Shown here in pieces: positions 1-7,522 of a DNA stretch of 34,987 nt. The notes under the pieces were generated by a model. It made no database searches. It worked only from the letters and a program-made list of their open reading frames with translations, and was not told the DNA's origin. The position numbers and the translations under genes are program-made. Source of the stretch: a virus; the IMG/VR virus record IMGVR_UViG_3300024264_000093, positions 1 through 34,987 of that record. One strand, 5' to 3'. Numbering within the stretch: position 1 is the stretch's first letter; each line of letters starts with the position of its first letter.

Positions 1-110
1 TATCTGGTTCATCGCCATTCGGATTGTAAATACATTTATATTGTTTGGGGCAGTTTTTTTCTATCATCATTTCAAAAGTTTTATTGCCACCTTGATATAT
101 ACACGCTTGC
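1..110. repeat. Terminal direct repeat, left copy (contig overlap)
   Basis: These bases match 34878-34987 at 107 of 110 positions. The repeat shows that the sequence closes on itself as a circle or is circularly permuted, with a unit length of about 34,877 bp. The three mismatches (98, 104 and 110) are all at third codon positions of the minus-strand gene that crosses the junction. A true packaged terminal repeat is possible, but a 110-base assembly overlap inside a coding gene is the simpler reading. Confidence 0.9.
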
Positions 111-703
111 TGTCCAGTAATTTGAGACTTAACTCTTTTCTTTAATCTACAAGTCGTATATTTTCTTTCTTGTACTTTGCCCTGCCATATTTTTTGTTGC
201 CTAGTGTAATCTTTACTTTTGTACTCGTATGCAAACGCTTTTACAGTTACAACCAAGACACCTAACATTAAACCAATGCCAATAAGCGAATACCCAACCC
301 ATTTTATAATCTCCCATATTTCTTCTTGTTGTTGCCTAGCTTTGATTCTTTGCTGCCTATGTGCTTCTTTAGCTTTGTTTATTCTTTCTGCTCTTTCAGC
401 TAGTATTTGATCCCAGGTTGTGGGTCCAAACCTCATGTTGATTATGAACTTTAATTCTTCACGCTTTTCTTCTAGGAGTTTTCTATTAATAAAATCATTT
501 GCTGACTTTTCTACTGAACCAAACTGTTCAGCAATAGACATACCTTTTCCCTGGTTCTTATTCATTTGTTCTTCACCAAGAAAGAACCCATCAATTTGTT
601 TGGCTATGCCTGATATGTCTTGTACTGTGCTGATGTTGCTTTTAATAAACTCTACTGATTTTTGTACTAGAGCAATACCAGTTAGAATTTCTGCAACTAC
701 CAT
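1..703 (-). CDS. Single-TM membrane protein of the lysis cassette, 5' part (split by contig ends)
   Basis: The reading frame opens at ATG 703 (protein starts MVVAEILTG) and runs off the left edge. It resumes through the terminal repeat and ends at 34837, giving 247 residues when circularised. Residues 1-130 are hydrophilic and helical, with a charged Arg/Glu/Gln-rich stretch at about 100-130. One strong membrane segment lies at about 132-157, and a C-terminal tail carries four cysteines (185, 201, 218, 224) that could form disulfides in the periplasm. The start is one base after the stop of the preceding small TM gene, so translation is likely coupled. I do not recognise the family. Its position in a run of membrane proteins with holin and endolysin suggests a role in lysis or the host envelope, which is inference. 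Confidence 0.85.
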   Translation of the reverse strand, partial: MVVAEILTGIALVQKSVEFIKSNISTVQDISGIAKQIDGFFLGEEQMNKNQGKGMSIAEQFGSVEKSANDFINRKLLEEKREELKFIINMRFGPTTWDQILAERAERINKAKEAHRQQRIKARQQQEEIWEIIKWVGYSLIGIGLMLGVLVVTVKAFAYEYKSKDYTRQQKIWQGKVQERKYTTCRLKKRVKSQITGQQACIYQGGNKTFEMMIEKNCPKQYKCIYNPNGDEPD

Positions 704-704
704 G

Positions 705-866
705 CTACCTCACTAATAAACCTATAAGCAAAACAATAGCAGTGCCACTTGTACCAATCATAATATGTTCGATACGTTTTATTCTAAGGATGGTCTCTTT
801 CCATCTTTCAGAACAAACTGCTTCATGCGTGTCTATTTGTGCTTTTACTTCACTAGCTTTTACCAT
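705..866 (-). CDS. 53-residue one-TM protein, holin-like candidate
   Basis: This short frame starts at ATG 866, directly abutting the TAA of the gene above it (867-869), and ends one base before the next start at 703. It encodes 53 residues. A charged N-terminal half (MVKASEVKAQIDTHEAVCSE, then Arg/Lys-rich) is followed by a hydrophobic segment at about residues 36-52 and a final Arg. The soluble helix followed by a C-terminal TM resembles the XhlA-type haemolysin/holin accessory layout, but the match is only architectural. The tight junctions on both sides strongly support that it is translated. Confidence 0.75.
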   Translation of the reverse strand: MVKASEVKAQIDTHEAVCSERWKETILRIKRIEHIMIGTSGTAIVLLIGLLVR

Positions 867-1415
867 TTACACCTCATCAGGAAAATCTGTTATTGGACTG
901 TTACCAGTAGGATTATCATCACTATCAGTTGGCACAACAAACAATGCTTTAAAAGCATCTAAATCTGCACAATTATTTATTGCAGTTTCTATTGTGCCAC
1001 TAGCTGTTCTAACTGCTGACCTATATGTGCTTATTGCAGATGGTATTGCTACATCACTTTCAGACTTTCTTGTTACATACCAATCAGTAGAAGCTAGTAA
1101 ACTATTTGCAGTTGTTTTAGTATTTGCAACCCATATAGATTTAAGACCTAATGTAACAACTTGATTGCCATCTGCATCTAAAACAGCATCACCATCATCA
1201 TCAACTTCATTAATATCTGTTAGACTTCTTGGAACATCTTTTGCCCAATAAAATCTATCATCATAACTAGTATCAGGGTCATCTTGCCACGTTACACCCC
1301 ATTGCTCTTTATCTTCATCTGACCAAGCTGATGCCCAATTATAAGGGTGTTTATAGTTCCCATCTGACCAACTCTTACCAACTTTTAGTGTTATTCCATT
1401 GTGTAACCAAGCCAT
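867..1415 (-). CDS. Tail assembly chaperone-like protein (Phage_tail_APC-type C-terminus)
   Basis: The product has 182 residues and is preceded by a clear AGGAGA ribosome site. The N-terminal half is Trp- and Asp-rich, with repeated WxD elements. The C-terminal half contains LLASTDWYVTRKSE followed by an 'IxTYRSAVRT' segment, the pattern of the short phage tail assembly chaperones (PF16778 type: Leu-Leu-x-x-[ST]-Asp-Trp, then Tyr-Arg-x-x-[LV]-Arg). A smaller relative with the same signature lies at 4970-5260. It directly follows the large tail protein gene, which fits a chaperone or cap for that fibre. The N-terminal part could itself be virion-associated. Confidence 0.65.
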   Translation of the reverse strand: MAWLHNGITLKVGKSWSDGNYKHPYNWASAWSDEDKEQWGVTWQDDPDTSYDDRFYWAKDVPRSLTDINEVDDDGDAVLDADGNQVVTLGLKSIWVANTKTTANSLLASTDWYVTRKSESDVAIPSAISTYRSAVRTASGTIETAINNCADLDAFKALFVVPTDSDDNPTGNSPITDFPDEV

Positions 1416-1424
1416 TATTTTCTC

Positions 1425-3842
1425 CTATCTTGCATTAGCATATTTAAAAGGTGCTTCGGCAAAAGCCATATAGATGTATGTGCCACCTGATGCATTGCAT
1501 TGTGATGCAGATGCCCTAAGTTTAAATCCGTTTGACAATGTATCTTGAACCCTAAATGTTTCTCCAGTTGCTTCAGCATTAGAGAGGTTAGGATAAAGAC
1601 TAACATTCATAGGATTAAACTCTCTCCTTGTTGTGTCTTGTATAACCCATTCACCACCAGTTGAACTGTCTGTACGTTTCCACATTATAAAAGCAGGTCT
1701 AAATCCAGTATAAACAAACGTACCATCTGCACTACCATTTCCAGTATAACTGCCAATCTTTGAGTAGCCATCTACTGAGTGGAAAGCGTATGCTATGTAA
1801 GGCTCTATTCCATTAGAGTGTAAATTTGGAGCAACAGTGCATGGGCGAAAGGTTGTAGCTGTAAACGCTTGAGGGCTTCTATTAAGTTCATTATCCTGAG
1901 CAGCTGCATCATCTAAGTATAGAGAGTGGGCATTACCATCTATATTGTAGCCGACCATCCAATGGTAACCACCAGTATTTCTCCTTTTCAAAAAAACTAT
2001 CTCTGGGGCTTTACTTAATCCGTGTCCTATTGTATTGGTTGTGGCGTTATTATTACCTGTATAACTAACAATGCTAAACCCTGCATCTGTGTTTGCTTGT
2101 ACTGTACTTGTTATAGAACCATCTGTATTGCTTGAGGTTGTGCCACCATTTGCAAGCCAGTTCCACGCTACAAATGTTAAAGAACTTTGATTAAAAGCAG
2201 AGCCTAATGAAAATCCATTAGAATCAAAAGATGTCACTCCTGATGCAGTAGCTTCAGCATTAGTTGAGTTTGATGATAGATATTTTGTAACACCTCGTGA
2301 ACTGTCAAACAATCCGTGTATGCCTGTACCATTTCGGTTCTTTAACCACACCCAATCTGACTGAAAACCTACATCAGTTATAGATTGTGTTCCACCATTT
2401 CCACTATAAATAACTGTATTAAAATAATCATCAGCTTGTGTATCAGCATTAGGACTGATGGTTGGTTCTGGTAGGTTAGATGTGCATAATGCTAGAAAGC
2501 CTGATGGTGGTGCATAAGCAAAGTCACCTATGCCATTGCCATCTGCATTTCCTCCTGCTGATATTGCTCCTAAAAATGTACTATCTTGTCCAAAGTTTAC
2601 GACATAAGTTGTACCACTTTGACCAGAAAGAATAGGGCTGAATGTTCCACTTATTGAAGAATATGCAGTACCTTGACTAGAGTTATTTTTATAAAAAGTT
2701 AGAGTTCCTGCATCTAAGTCTAATGCAACACCAATTATATCTCCATTTGTCCAAGTCGCACCATATGAACTACCACTTCCATTATTATATTTCAGAGCAG
2801 TTGCTGAATACCCATAACCATCAGAATTACTTCCAAAAAAGTTTTCATTAGTAAATGTATTGTCAACAATTCCAACAATAGATGAACCACCAGTTGAAGA
2901 TGTTGACCTAATTTCCCAATACCATTTTCCAGAAGAAACACCAAAAGTGGAAGATGATGCTTTATTTGTAGCACTACAACTAAAACCCAAATTTCCTTCA
3001 GATAAAGTTACATTAGCACTTTTTGCAACACTATTTAATGTGCACCAATTTAGCTCTGGACTATCAGGCATATCACAATCAGAAGCAACGATACCACTAG
3101 ATGTAAAATGATTTGTATTGCCACTTGTATCAGCACCTATTGTTGATGTTGATGCAGTACCAGTTCCAGTTTGATTAAACTGTAATCTAAAACCATTAGT
3201 GCCATATGAGCCAGTATATTTTTTGGCTATCCATACACCATTTTTAGTTTCTCCGAATGAAGTTGGTGTTAGAGCTTGACCATCAACAAAATTAAATTCT
3301 CCAATATAACCATCAAAAAATCTTCCTGCACTTCCTAAGTTCAAAGCACCAATCATTTGTTTATTACTGCCACCAATATCAAAATCAGTATTTTGTGATG
3401 GGAAAGTTCCAGAAATAGTTATTTGTTCACCATTGACATATAGCTTTATTCTATTGGTATCTGTTCCTTGTGTCGTATCAAAAACAGCAACCAAATGATA
3501 CCAAGCAGAAACATCTCGGCTTAATTGACTAGTATTTTTTACTGATTGTCCATTTGCACCTATTTGAAAATAATATTGCCCACTAGATGTTTTAAAATTT
3601 AAATCACAGTTTGTCGTTCCACTTACATTTTGACCACACCAAATAAGAGAATCAGAGCCAGTTTTTAGATTACCTAACTTTACCCAAGTTGATACAGTAA
3701 ATGTTCTGGTAGATGTTGATGAAGTTGATGGTGTCCAATAAAGATGATTGCTACTGCCACTATCTAACCTCAATGACTGTGTAGCAACATTATTATAGAA
3801 ACCTGCTTGTTGATTTGATAGCCAAGATTCAGAACTGAACAT
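1425..3842 (-). CDS. Large receptor-binding tail protein with laminin-G-like, SPRY and DUF7483-like repeats
   Basis: The product has 805 residues and lies in the tail module. Residues about 30-220 look like a laminin-G/concanavalin lectin fold (segments FTVSTWVKLG, WYHLVAVFD, RIKLYVNGEQI, FDGYIGEFNFVDGQ). Residues about 283-430 match a SPRY domain (GKWYWEIRS, WTNGDIIGVALDLDAGTLTF). The remainder has three related beta-rich units of the marine-phage DUF7483 type, for example 'GFQSDWVWLKNRNGTG..LFDSSRG', 'LSKAPEIVFLKRR' and 'GFRPAFIMWKR'. Such proteins probably bind host-surface glycans or proteins; that role is inferred from domain type and position. The ribosome site is weak, and the start lies 5 bases past the previous stop, suggesting coupling. 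Confidence 0.85.
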   Translation of the reverse strand: MFSSESWLSNQQAGFYNNVATQSLRLDSGSSNHLYWTPSTSSTSTRTFTVSTWVKLGNLKTGSDSLIWCGQNVSGTTNCDLNFKTSSGQYYFQIGANGQSVKNTSQLSRDVSAWYHLVAVFDTTQGTDTNRIKLYVNGEQITISGTFPSQNTDFDIGGSNKQMIGALNLGSAGRFFDGYIGEFNFVDGQALTPTSFGETKNGVWIAKKYTGSYGTNGFRLQFNQTGTGTASTSTIGADTSGNTNHFTSSGIVASDCDMPDSPELNWCTLNSVAKSANVTLSEGNLGFSCSATNKASSSTFGVSSGKWYWEIRSTSSTGGSSIVGIVDNTFTNENFFGSNSDGYGYSATALKYNNGSGSSYGATWTNGDIIGVALDLDAGTLTFYKNNSSQGTAYSSISGTFSPILSGQSGTTYVVNFGQDSTFLGAISAGGNADGNGIGDFAYAPPSGFLALCTSNLPEPTISPNADTQADDYFNTVIYSGNGGTQSITDVGFQSDWVWLKNRNGTGIHGLFDSSRGVTKYLSSNSTNAEATASGVTSFDSNGFSLGSAFNQSSLTFVAWNWLANGGTTSSNTDGSITSTVQANTDAGFSIVSYTGNNNATTNTIGHGLSKAPEIVFLKRRNTGGYHWMVGYNIDGNAHSLYLDDAAAQDNELNRSPQAFTATTFRPCTVAPNLHSNGIEPYIAYAFHSVDGYSKIGSYTGNGSADGTFVYTGFRPAFIMWKRTDSSTGGEWVIQDTTRREFNPMNVSLYPNLSNAEATGETFRVQDTLSNGFKLRASASQCNASGGTYIYMAFAEAPFKYANAR

Positions 3843-3847
3843 ATAAA

Positions 3848-4288
3848 TTATCCAAAATTTAGTGCAGGAACACCTATTAAAATAGAATTGTCTGCTTTGA
3901 TTATATATGGCACTACATCATAATCATTGTTGCCACTTGATAAAGTTAAACCTGCTGATTCTGCTGTTTCATAATCTGTTCCAAGCGATACTGTACCTGC
4001 TGAACCACTTGATGGTTGTATTATTATCATTACGCCAGTCTGTCCAACATTTCCTGCTTCTGTACTTGGGTTTGCTAAAGAATTAGAACCAGATGCTAAA
4101 GTAATTAAAAAATTATTGTATGTATCAAAATTCAGAACACCACTTACTGAAGCTAGTGTTCCAGTAAAAGTATTTGCTTTTTGAGCAACTGCGAGACTTA
4201 AAGCACCATCTTTAATAGTCAGTGAATCAATAGAAACCCCTGCATCTACAACTTTTTCTGATATTGTTCCTACTGTTAATGTACTCAT
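3848..4288 (-). CDS. Short tail fibre protein, 'TVGTISEK' N-terminal type
   Basis: The 146-residue product begins MSTLTVGTISEKVVDAGVSI and continues with 'DSLTIKDGAL', an N-terminal adaptor pattern I associate with many marine phage fibres that carry varied C-terminal domains. The rest is Gly/Ser/Thr-rich beta structure with no cysteines. A good AGGAGT site precedes ATG 4288. It sits among four other fibre-type genes. The N-terminal module differs from the 'IKVN..GDDSG' module of the two genes transcribed just before it, so the array uses at least two docking modules. The exact function is not known. Confidence 0.65.
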   Translation of the reverse strand: MSTLTVGTISEKVVDAGVSIDSLTIKDGALSLAVAQKANTFTGTLASVSGVLNFDTYNNFLITLASGSNSLANPSTEAGNVGQTGVMIIIQPSSGSAGTVSLGTDYETAESAGLTLSSGNNDYDVVPYIIKADNSILIGVPALNFG

Positions 4289-4297
4289 TTTTGACTC

Positions 4298-4960
4298 CTA
4301 ACCTACTAAAAAACCACTAAAAAATGACATTGGTGGAAAATAATCTGTTCCTGCATCAGCAGAATACAAAGCCATAGTTTGACTTGCAGTCATATAATAA
4401 TTCCAAGATGCACCTATAGTTTCGTCATTAGTATCAGCATCTTGAGTGTATGCTTGGATAAGATGATACGCAGTATTATTATAATTTATAGCAGTATCAT
4501 TTAAACCTGCATAAATTAATGCTGTACCACTTCCATTCTTTACATAAAAGCTAAACTGAAAGGCATAAACCCCTGTAATTGGTGCAGTAAATTTACCAGT
4601 ACTTGTGCTATAATGACTTCCTATATTATGCTTTGTGCCATCTAAAACAATAATACTTCCTGACGATACATTATCAACCCAAGAACTAGAAGTTCCAAAA
4701 GCGAAGAATGATGGGTGTGCTGATTTGGTAATTATCCCTTCACTTGATATAGCCATAGCATCTGTATCTGATGCTGAACCAACTGTTCCTGCATCTGGAA
4801 TTATTAGATTTCCTGCAAGAGTTGTATTTTGACTTGAATTAACAGTTAAAGCAGTTGTATTTGCCGTCTTTATTATAACTTGGTCATTAGTAGATAAATC
4901 TAATCCACTGTCATTATCTCCAGTAGAGTTTACAACACTATTTACTTTTATTTCTGACAT
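4298..4960 (-). CDS. Tail fibre protein with C-terminal C1q/TNF-like domain
   Basis: The 220-residue product has the N-terminal module MSEIKVNSVVNSTGDNDSG.. (about residues 1-50), shared with the 5262-5981 protein. The C-terminal half reads as a C1q-like jelly roll: a 'HPSFFAFGTS' start, then 'GTKHNIGSHYSTSTGKFTAP', 'TGVYAFQFSFYV' and a terminal 'SFFSGFLVG'. That is the usual order of C1q strands (N-x-G-x-x-Y-x-x-x-x-G-x-F-x-x-P-x-x-G-x-Y-x-F). C1q domains form trimers, consistent with a fibre tip that binds receptors. An AGGAGT ribosome site precedes the start. Confidence 0.8.
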   Translation of the reverse strand: MSEIKVNSVVNSTGDNDSGLDLSTNDQVIIKTANTTALTVNSSQNTTLAGNLIIPDAGTVGSASDTDAMAISSEGIITKSAHPSFFAFGTSSSWVDNVSSGSIIVLDGTKHNIGSHYSTSTGKFTAPITGVYAFQFSFYVKNGSGTALIYAGLNDTAINYNNTAYHLIQAYTQDADTNDETIGASWNYYMTASQTMALYSADAGTDYFPPMSFFSGFLVG

Positions 4961-4969
4961 TCTAAACTC

Positions 4970-5260
4970 CTATTCTGGCTTTGTTGGAAATGCAAAACCA
5001 TCATCATTTAATGATTGATAAGTATCTGTTATATCCCTCAATGATTGCCTATAAGTTCTCATTGCATCACTCATTGTAACATCTGAGTTAGCTAACCAAT
5101 CTGTGTCTTTTAATAAAGCATCTCTTTGGTGTCTTAAATCAACTAAATCTCTATCAGCTTTACCATCTGCCCAAGCACTATTTCTTGCATCATACTCTTT
5201 TTGTTCTGCATCAGTCATTTCAACTAACTGACCATCAACCATTTTGTTTCCGTTTGGCAT
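4970..5260 (-). CDS. Tail assembly chaperone (Phage_tail_APC-like)
   Basis: The 96-residue protein ends with the typical signature of short phage tail assembly chaperones: 'LRHQRDALLKDTDWLANSD' followed by 'MRTYRQSLRDITDTY'. The N-terminus is hydrophilic and includes a Glu/Asp/Lys helix. A GAGAG ribosome site precedes ATG 5260, and the gene starts 1 base after the stop of the fibre gene at 5262-5981. This family accompanies tail fibres in many phages and is thought to help fold or cap them. The larger relative at 867-1415 suggests duplication followed by specialisation. Confidence 0.8.
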   Translation of the reverse strand: MPNGNKMVDGQLVEMTDAEQKEYDARNSAWADGKADRDLVDLRHQRDALLKDTDWLANSDVTMSDAMRTYRQSLRDITDTYQSLNDDGFAFPTKPE

Positions 5261-5261
5261 A

Positions 5262-5981
5262 TTAATCTCTCAATCCATATAATTTAAAATTAGCATAATT
5301 TATATTTCCAGTGTTCATCACAAATCTAATACCATTAACAACATTTGCTCTATTAGCAGGTATTACAGAACCACTAAAACTACTAGCATCGTGAGTTGGA
5401 GTAATACTATGTTTAGTTGAAGACCCATTACAAGAGAAAGGAGCTTGGGTGTTGTTTGCATTATGAAATACTACACTAATAGTAGTTCCCTCCCCATCTT
5501 CTCCACCCATTAAGCCACCCGTCGCATGAAATAAAAAAGTATCTGAATTATTGTTTACATGTGATGAACCATCAAGTAAAGTAGTTGCATTTCCATAAAT
5601 ACTACCAGTTTGAAGCACACCACCAACAAAAACTTGACTTTTTAAAGTTCTAGTATCTGCATCACCCTCAAAATATCCTACTAAATAGTAGTTATCATAT
5701 GTAGAATTTATGTAGGTAGATGAAATATCATGTGCAGATACTGAACTAGAACTGGTTACAGTGTATAATAAATCCATACCTGCACCAGTAATATTCCCAG
5801 TAACTCCAAGAGTTCCTGCAATAGTTTGATTGCCTGCTAGTGCAACATTCTGCGAACTATCTACTGTTATCGCTGTAGTATTGGCAGTTTTTAAAATTAT
5901 TTGGTCATTCGTTGATAGGTCTATTCCACTATCATCTCCTGCTAAATTCTGGATATTATTGACTTTTATTGTTGAACTCAT
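5262..5981 (-). CDS. Tail fibre protein sharing the 'IKVN' docking module
   Basis: The 239-residue product starts MSSTIKVNNIQNLAGDDSGI. Its first 50-60 residues parallel the N-terminus of the 4298-4960 protein (SG[IL]DLSTNDQ, then K-T-A-N-T-T-A-[IL]-T-V). The C-terminal 170 residues are beta-rich, beginning 'MDLLYTVTSSSSVSAHDI', and end 'NYANFKLYGLRD', a common finish in marine phage fibres with a sheet-rich binding domain. It overlaps the fibre adaptor gene at 5978-7444 by 4 bases (ATGA). I infer that it docks on a shared partner through the conserved N-terminus and supplies host recognition. Confidence 0.75.
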   Translation of the reverse strand: MSSTIKVNNIQNLAGDDSGIDLSTNDQIILKTANTTAITVDSSQNVALAGNQTIAGTLGVTGNITGAGMDLLYTVTSSSSVSAHDISSTYINSTYDNYYLVGYFEGDADTRTLKSQVFVGGVLQTGSIYGNATTLLDGSSHVNNNSDTFLFHATGGLMGGEDGEGTTISVVFHNANNTQAPFSCNGSSTKHSITPTHDASSFSGSVIPANRANVVNGIRFVMNTGNINYANFKLYGLRD

Positions 5982-7444
5982 GCTATCACCAAATTTCCAC
6001 TTAGGGTTAAAGTTACACCAGATGCTATTGAAAGACTAACAAAACAACCACAATTATCACCAGATGCAATAGTTGTATTTGTATTTAGTTCTTGCTCGTG
6101 GGTTCTAAAAATATCGCCTTTACCATTTGTCGTATCGCCAGTGTTTCCATTTTCACCTTGAAAAAACCCTGCTCCACCAGCAGCTGCTGCTTCCAAAGAA
6201 ACATGACCTGTACTATTGTCGTAAGTCATTACAAAATCATCTTGACCTGCTCCGACTGTTTGATCTGCGTCAAATTCAAAATTACCAACTAAAACATTAC
6301 CTGTGCCATTTGGATCTATGGTTATGTCACCATTAGATGTGCTGACAATATTATTTCCGTTTACATCTAAGTTGCCACCTAGTTGTGGAGTAGTGTCAGA
6401 AACTACATCTGTTATACCTGAAGTGATAGCAACCCAGGCAGAACCTGTGTAATACTTTAATACATTGCTTGTTGCGTTAAAATACAAATCACCTGCTGTT
6501 AAAGCATCACCATCATTGTCTACAGTTGGGTCACTTGATTTAGCACCTAAGTATATATCATCAAAGTTATCTAAAGCAGTTTCTGCCGCTGCTTGTGCTG
6601 TTTCTGCTGCAGTTTGAGCAGTCTCTGCATCAGCTTTTGCACTTTCTGCTGCTTCTTTAGCTGTCTCAGCATCATCTTTGTGCGACTCTGCAGTAGTTGC
6701 ACTACCTGCTGCAGCACTAGCTGATGTAGATGCTTCACCTGCTTTTGTTGTTGCTGTTGTTGCAGATGATGCTGCACTTACTGCATCTACCAGTAATTCA
6801 AAATGATCTGTGTCTGTTAGGCTATCTCCAACAACAGACGTTGCCACACATATGTAAACATTGTTTAGTTGTGCAGTAGTAGTTGATTTTATTATATCTC
6901 TTACAGCATACGCTTCTGTTGTTACTGTTGCATCTGTGCCTTTATAAGTACCTAACTCCTGCGTAACTGAAATCTCTCCAGAACTATCAAAAGCAAGTAT
7001 TTTGTTTGCTCTATCTGTTGCACCAACTGTAAATTCAGTAGATGTCATAGTATTAGTTCTTGATAACTTAATACTTCTGTCTAACTCTTCTTGTTGTTGT
7101 TGTGCAATAAATGTAAGCCTATCTAGTGCATCTTCGTGGCTTTCTGCTGGAAATGGATCGTTAGCTGTATAATCTGTAGACTGCGTTTGTGCCATGTTAC
7201 GTCTAATAACAACAGTAACTCCACTAGCAGGAGCCGTACCAAACACAACATTACCACCATTTGCATTACCTGCATTTGTTACTGAATAATTAGTTGTAAG
7301 TGACTGTACTGTTTCTGTACCAGCAGCCGATCTAAGTATTACAGTTAAGTCAGCATCAGCAAATATTTTAAAGCCATAAGCAAAGGTAGTGGTACTGCCG
7401 TTGCCACTATAACTGTTTTTTGTGGTTGTGCTACTAACTGTCAT
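5978..7444 (-). CDS. Tail fibre adaptor with T7 gp17-type N-terminal domain
   Basis: The 488-residue product starts at ATG 7444, preceded by TTGGAGAC. An upstream in-frame GTG at 7483 lacks a good ribosome site and would add 13 unlikely residues. Residues 1 to about 145 match the T7 tail fibre N-terminal domain (Phage_T7_tail): 'TTTFAYGFKIF', 'VVIRRNMAQTQSTDY' and 'FPAESHEDALDRLT', followed by a Gln-rich helix. Next comes an Ala/Glu/Lys/Thr coiled-coil stalk at about 215-285, then a beta region that includes 'GDLYFNATSNVLKYYTGSAW', a common fibre element. The family attaches fibres to the tail tube at the adaptor/nozzle interface. The following genes probably contribute distal parts. Confidence 0.9.
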   Translation of the reverse strand: MTVSSTTTKNSYSGNGSTTTFAYGFKIFADADLTVILRSAAGTETVQSLTTNYSVTNAGNANGGNVVFGTAPASGVTVVIRRNMAQTQSTDYTANDPFPAESHEDALDRLTFIAQQQQEELDRSIKLSRTNTMTSTEFTVGATDRANKILAFDSSGEISVTQELGTYKGTDATVTTEAYAVRDIIKSTTTAQLNNVYICVATSVVGDSLTDTDHFELLVDAVSAASSATTATTKAGEASTSASAAAGSATTAESHKDDAETAKEAAESAKADAETAQTAAETAQAAAETALDNFDDIYLGAKSSDPTVDNDGDALTAGDLYFNATSNVLKYYTGSAWVAITSGITDVVSDTTPQLGGNLDVNGNNIVSTSNGDITIDPNGTGNVLVGNFEFDADQTVGAGQDDFVMTYDNSTGHVSLEAAAAGGAGFFQGENGNTGDTTNGKGDIFRTHEQELNTNTTIASGDNCGCFVSLSIASGVTLTLSGNLVIA

Positions 7445-7522
7445 AATAAGTCTCCAATAGCAGAAAATGGAGTACAAGTCCACTTTCTCGTTAATAATAT
7501 CGTATTTTGTAAATTAATCAAA

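Noticed and set aside
6571-6777. Gln-rich minus-strand frame that looks like a low-complexity protein
   Set aside because: It is a frame shadow of the Ala-rich coiled-coil stalk of the fibre adaptor and has no ribosome site.
5978-7483. Longer form of the fibre adaptor starting at 7483
   Set aside because: The first codon would be GTG without a ribosome site. ATG 7444 has TTGGAGAC at good spacing and begins with the conserved family sequence.
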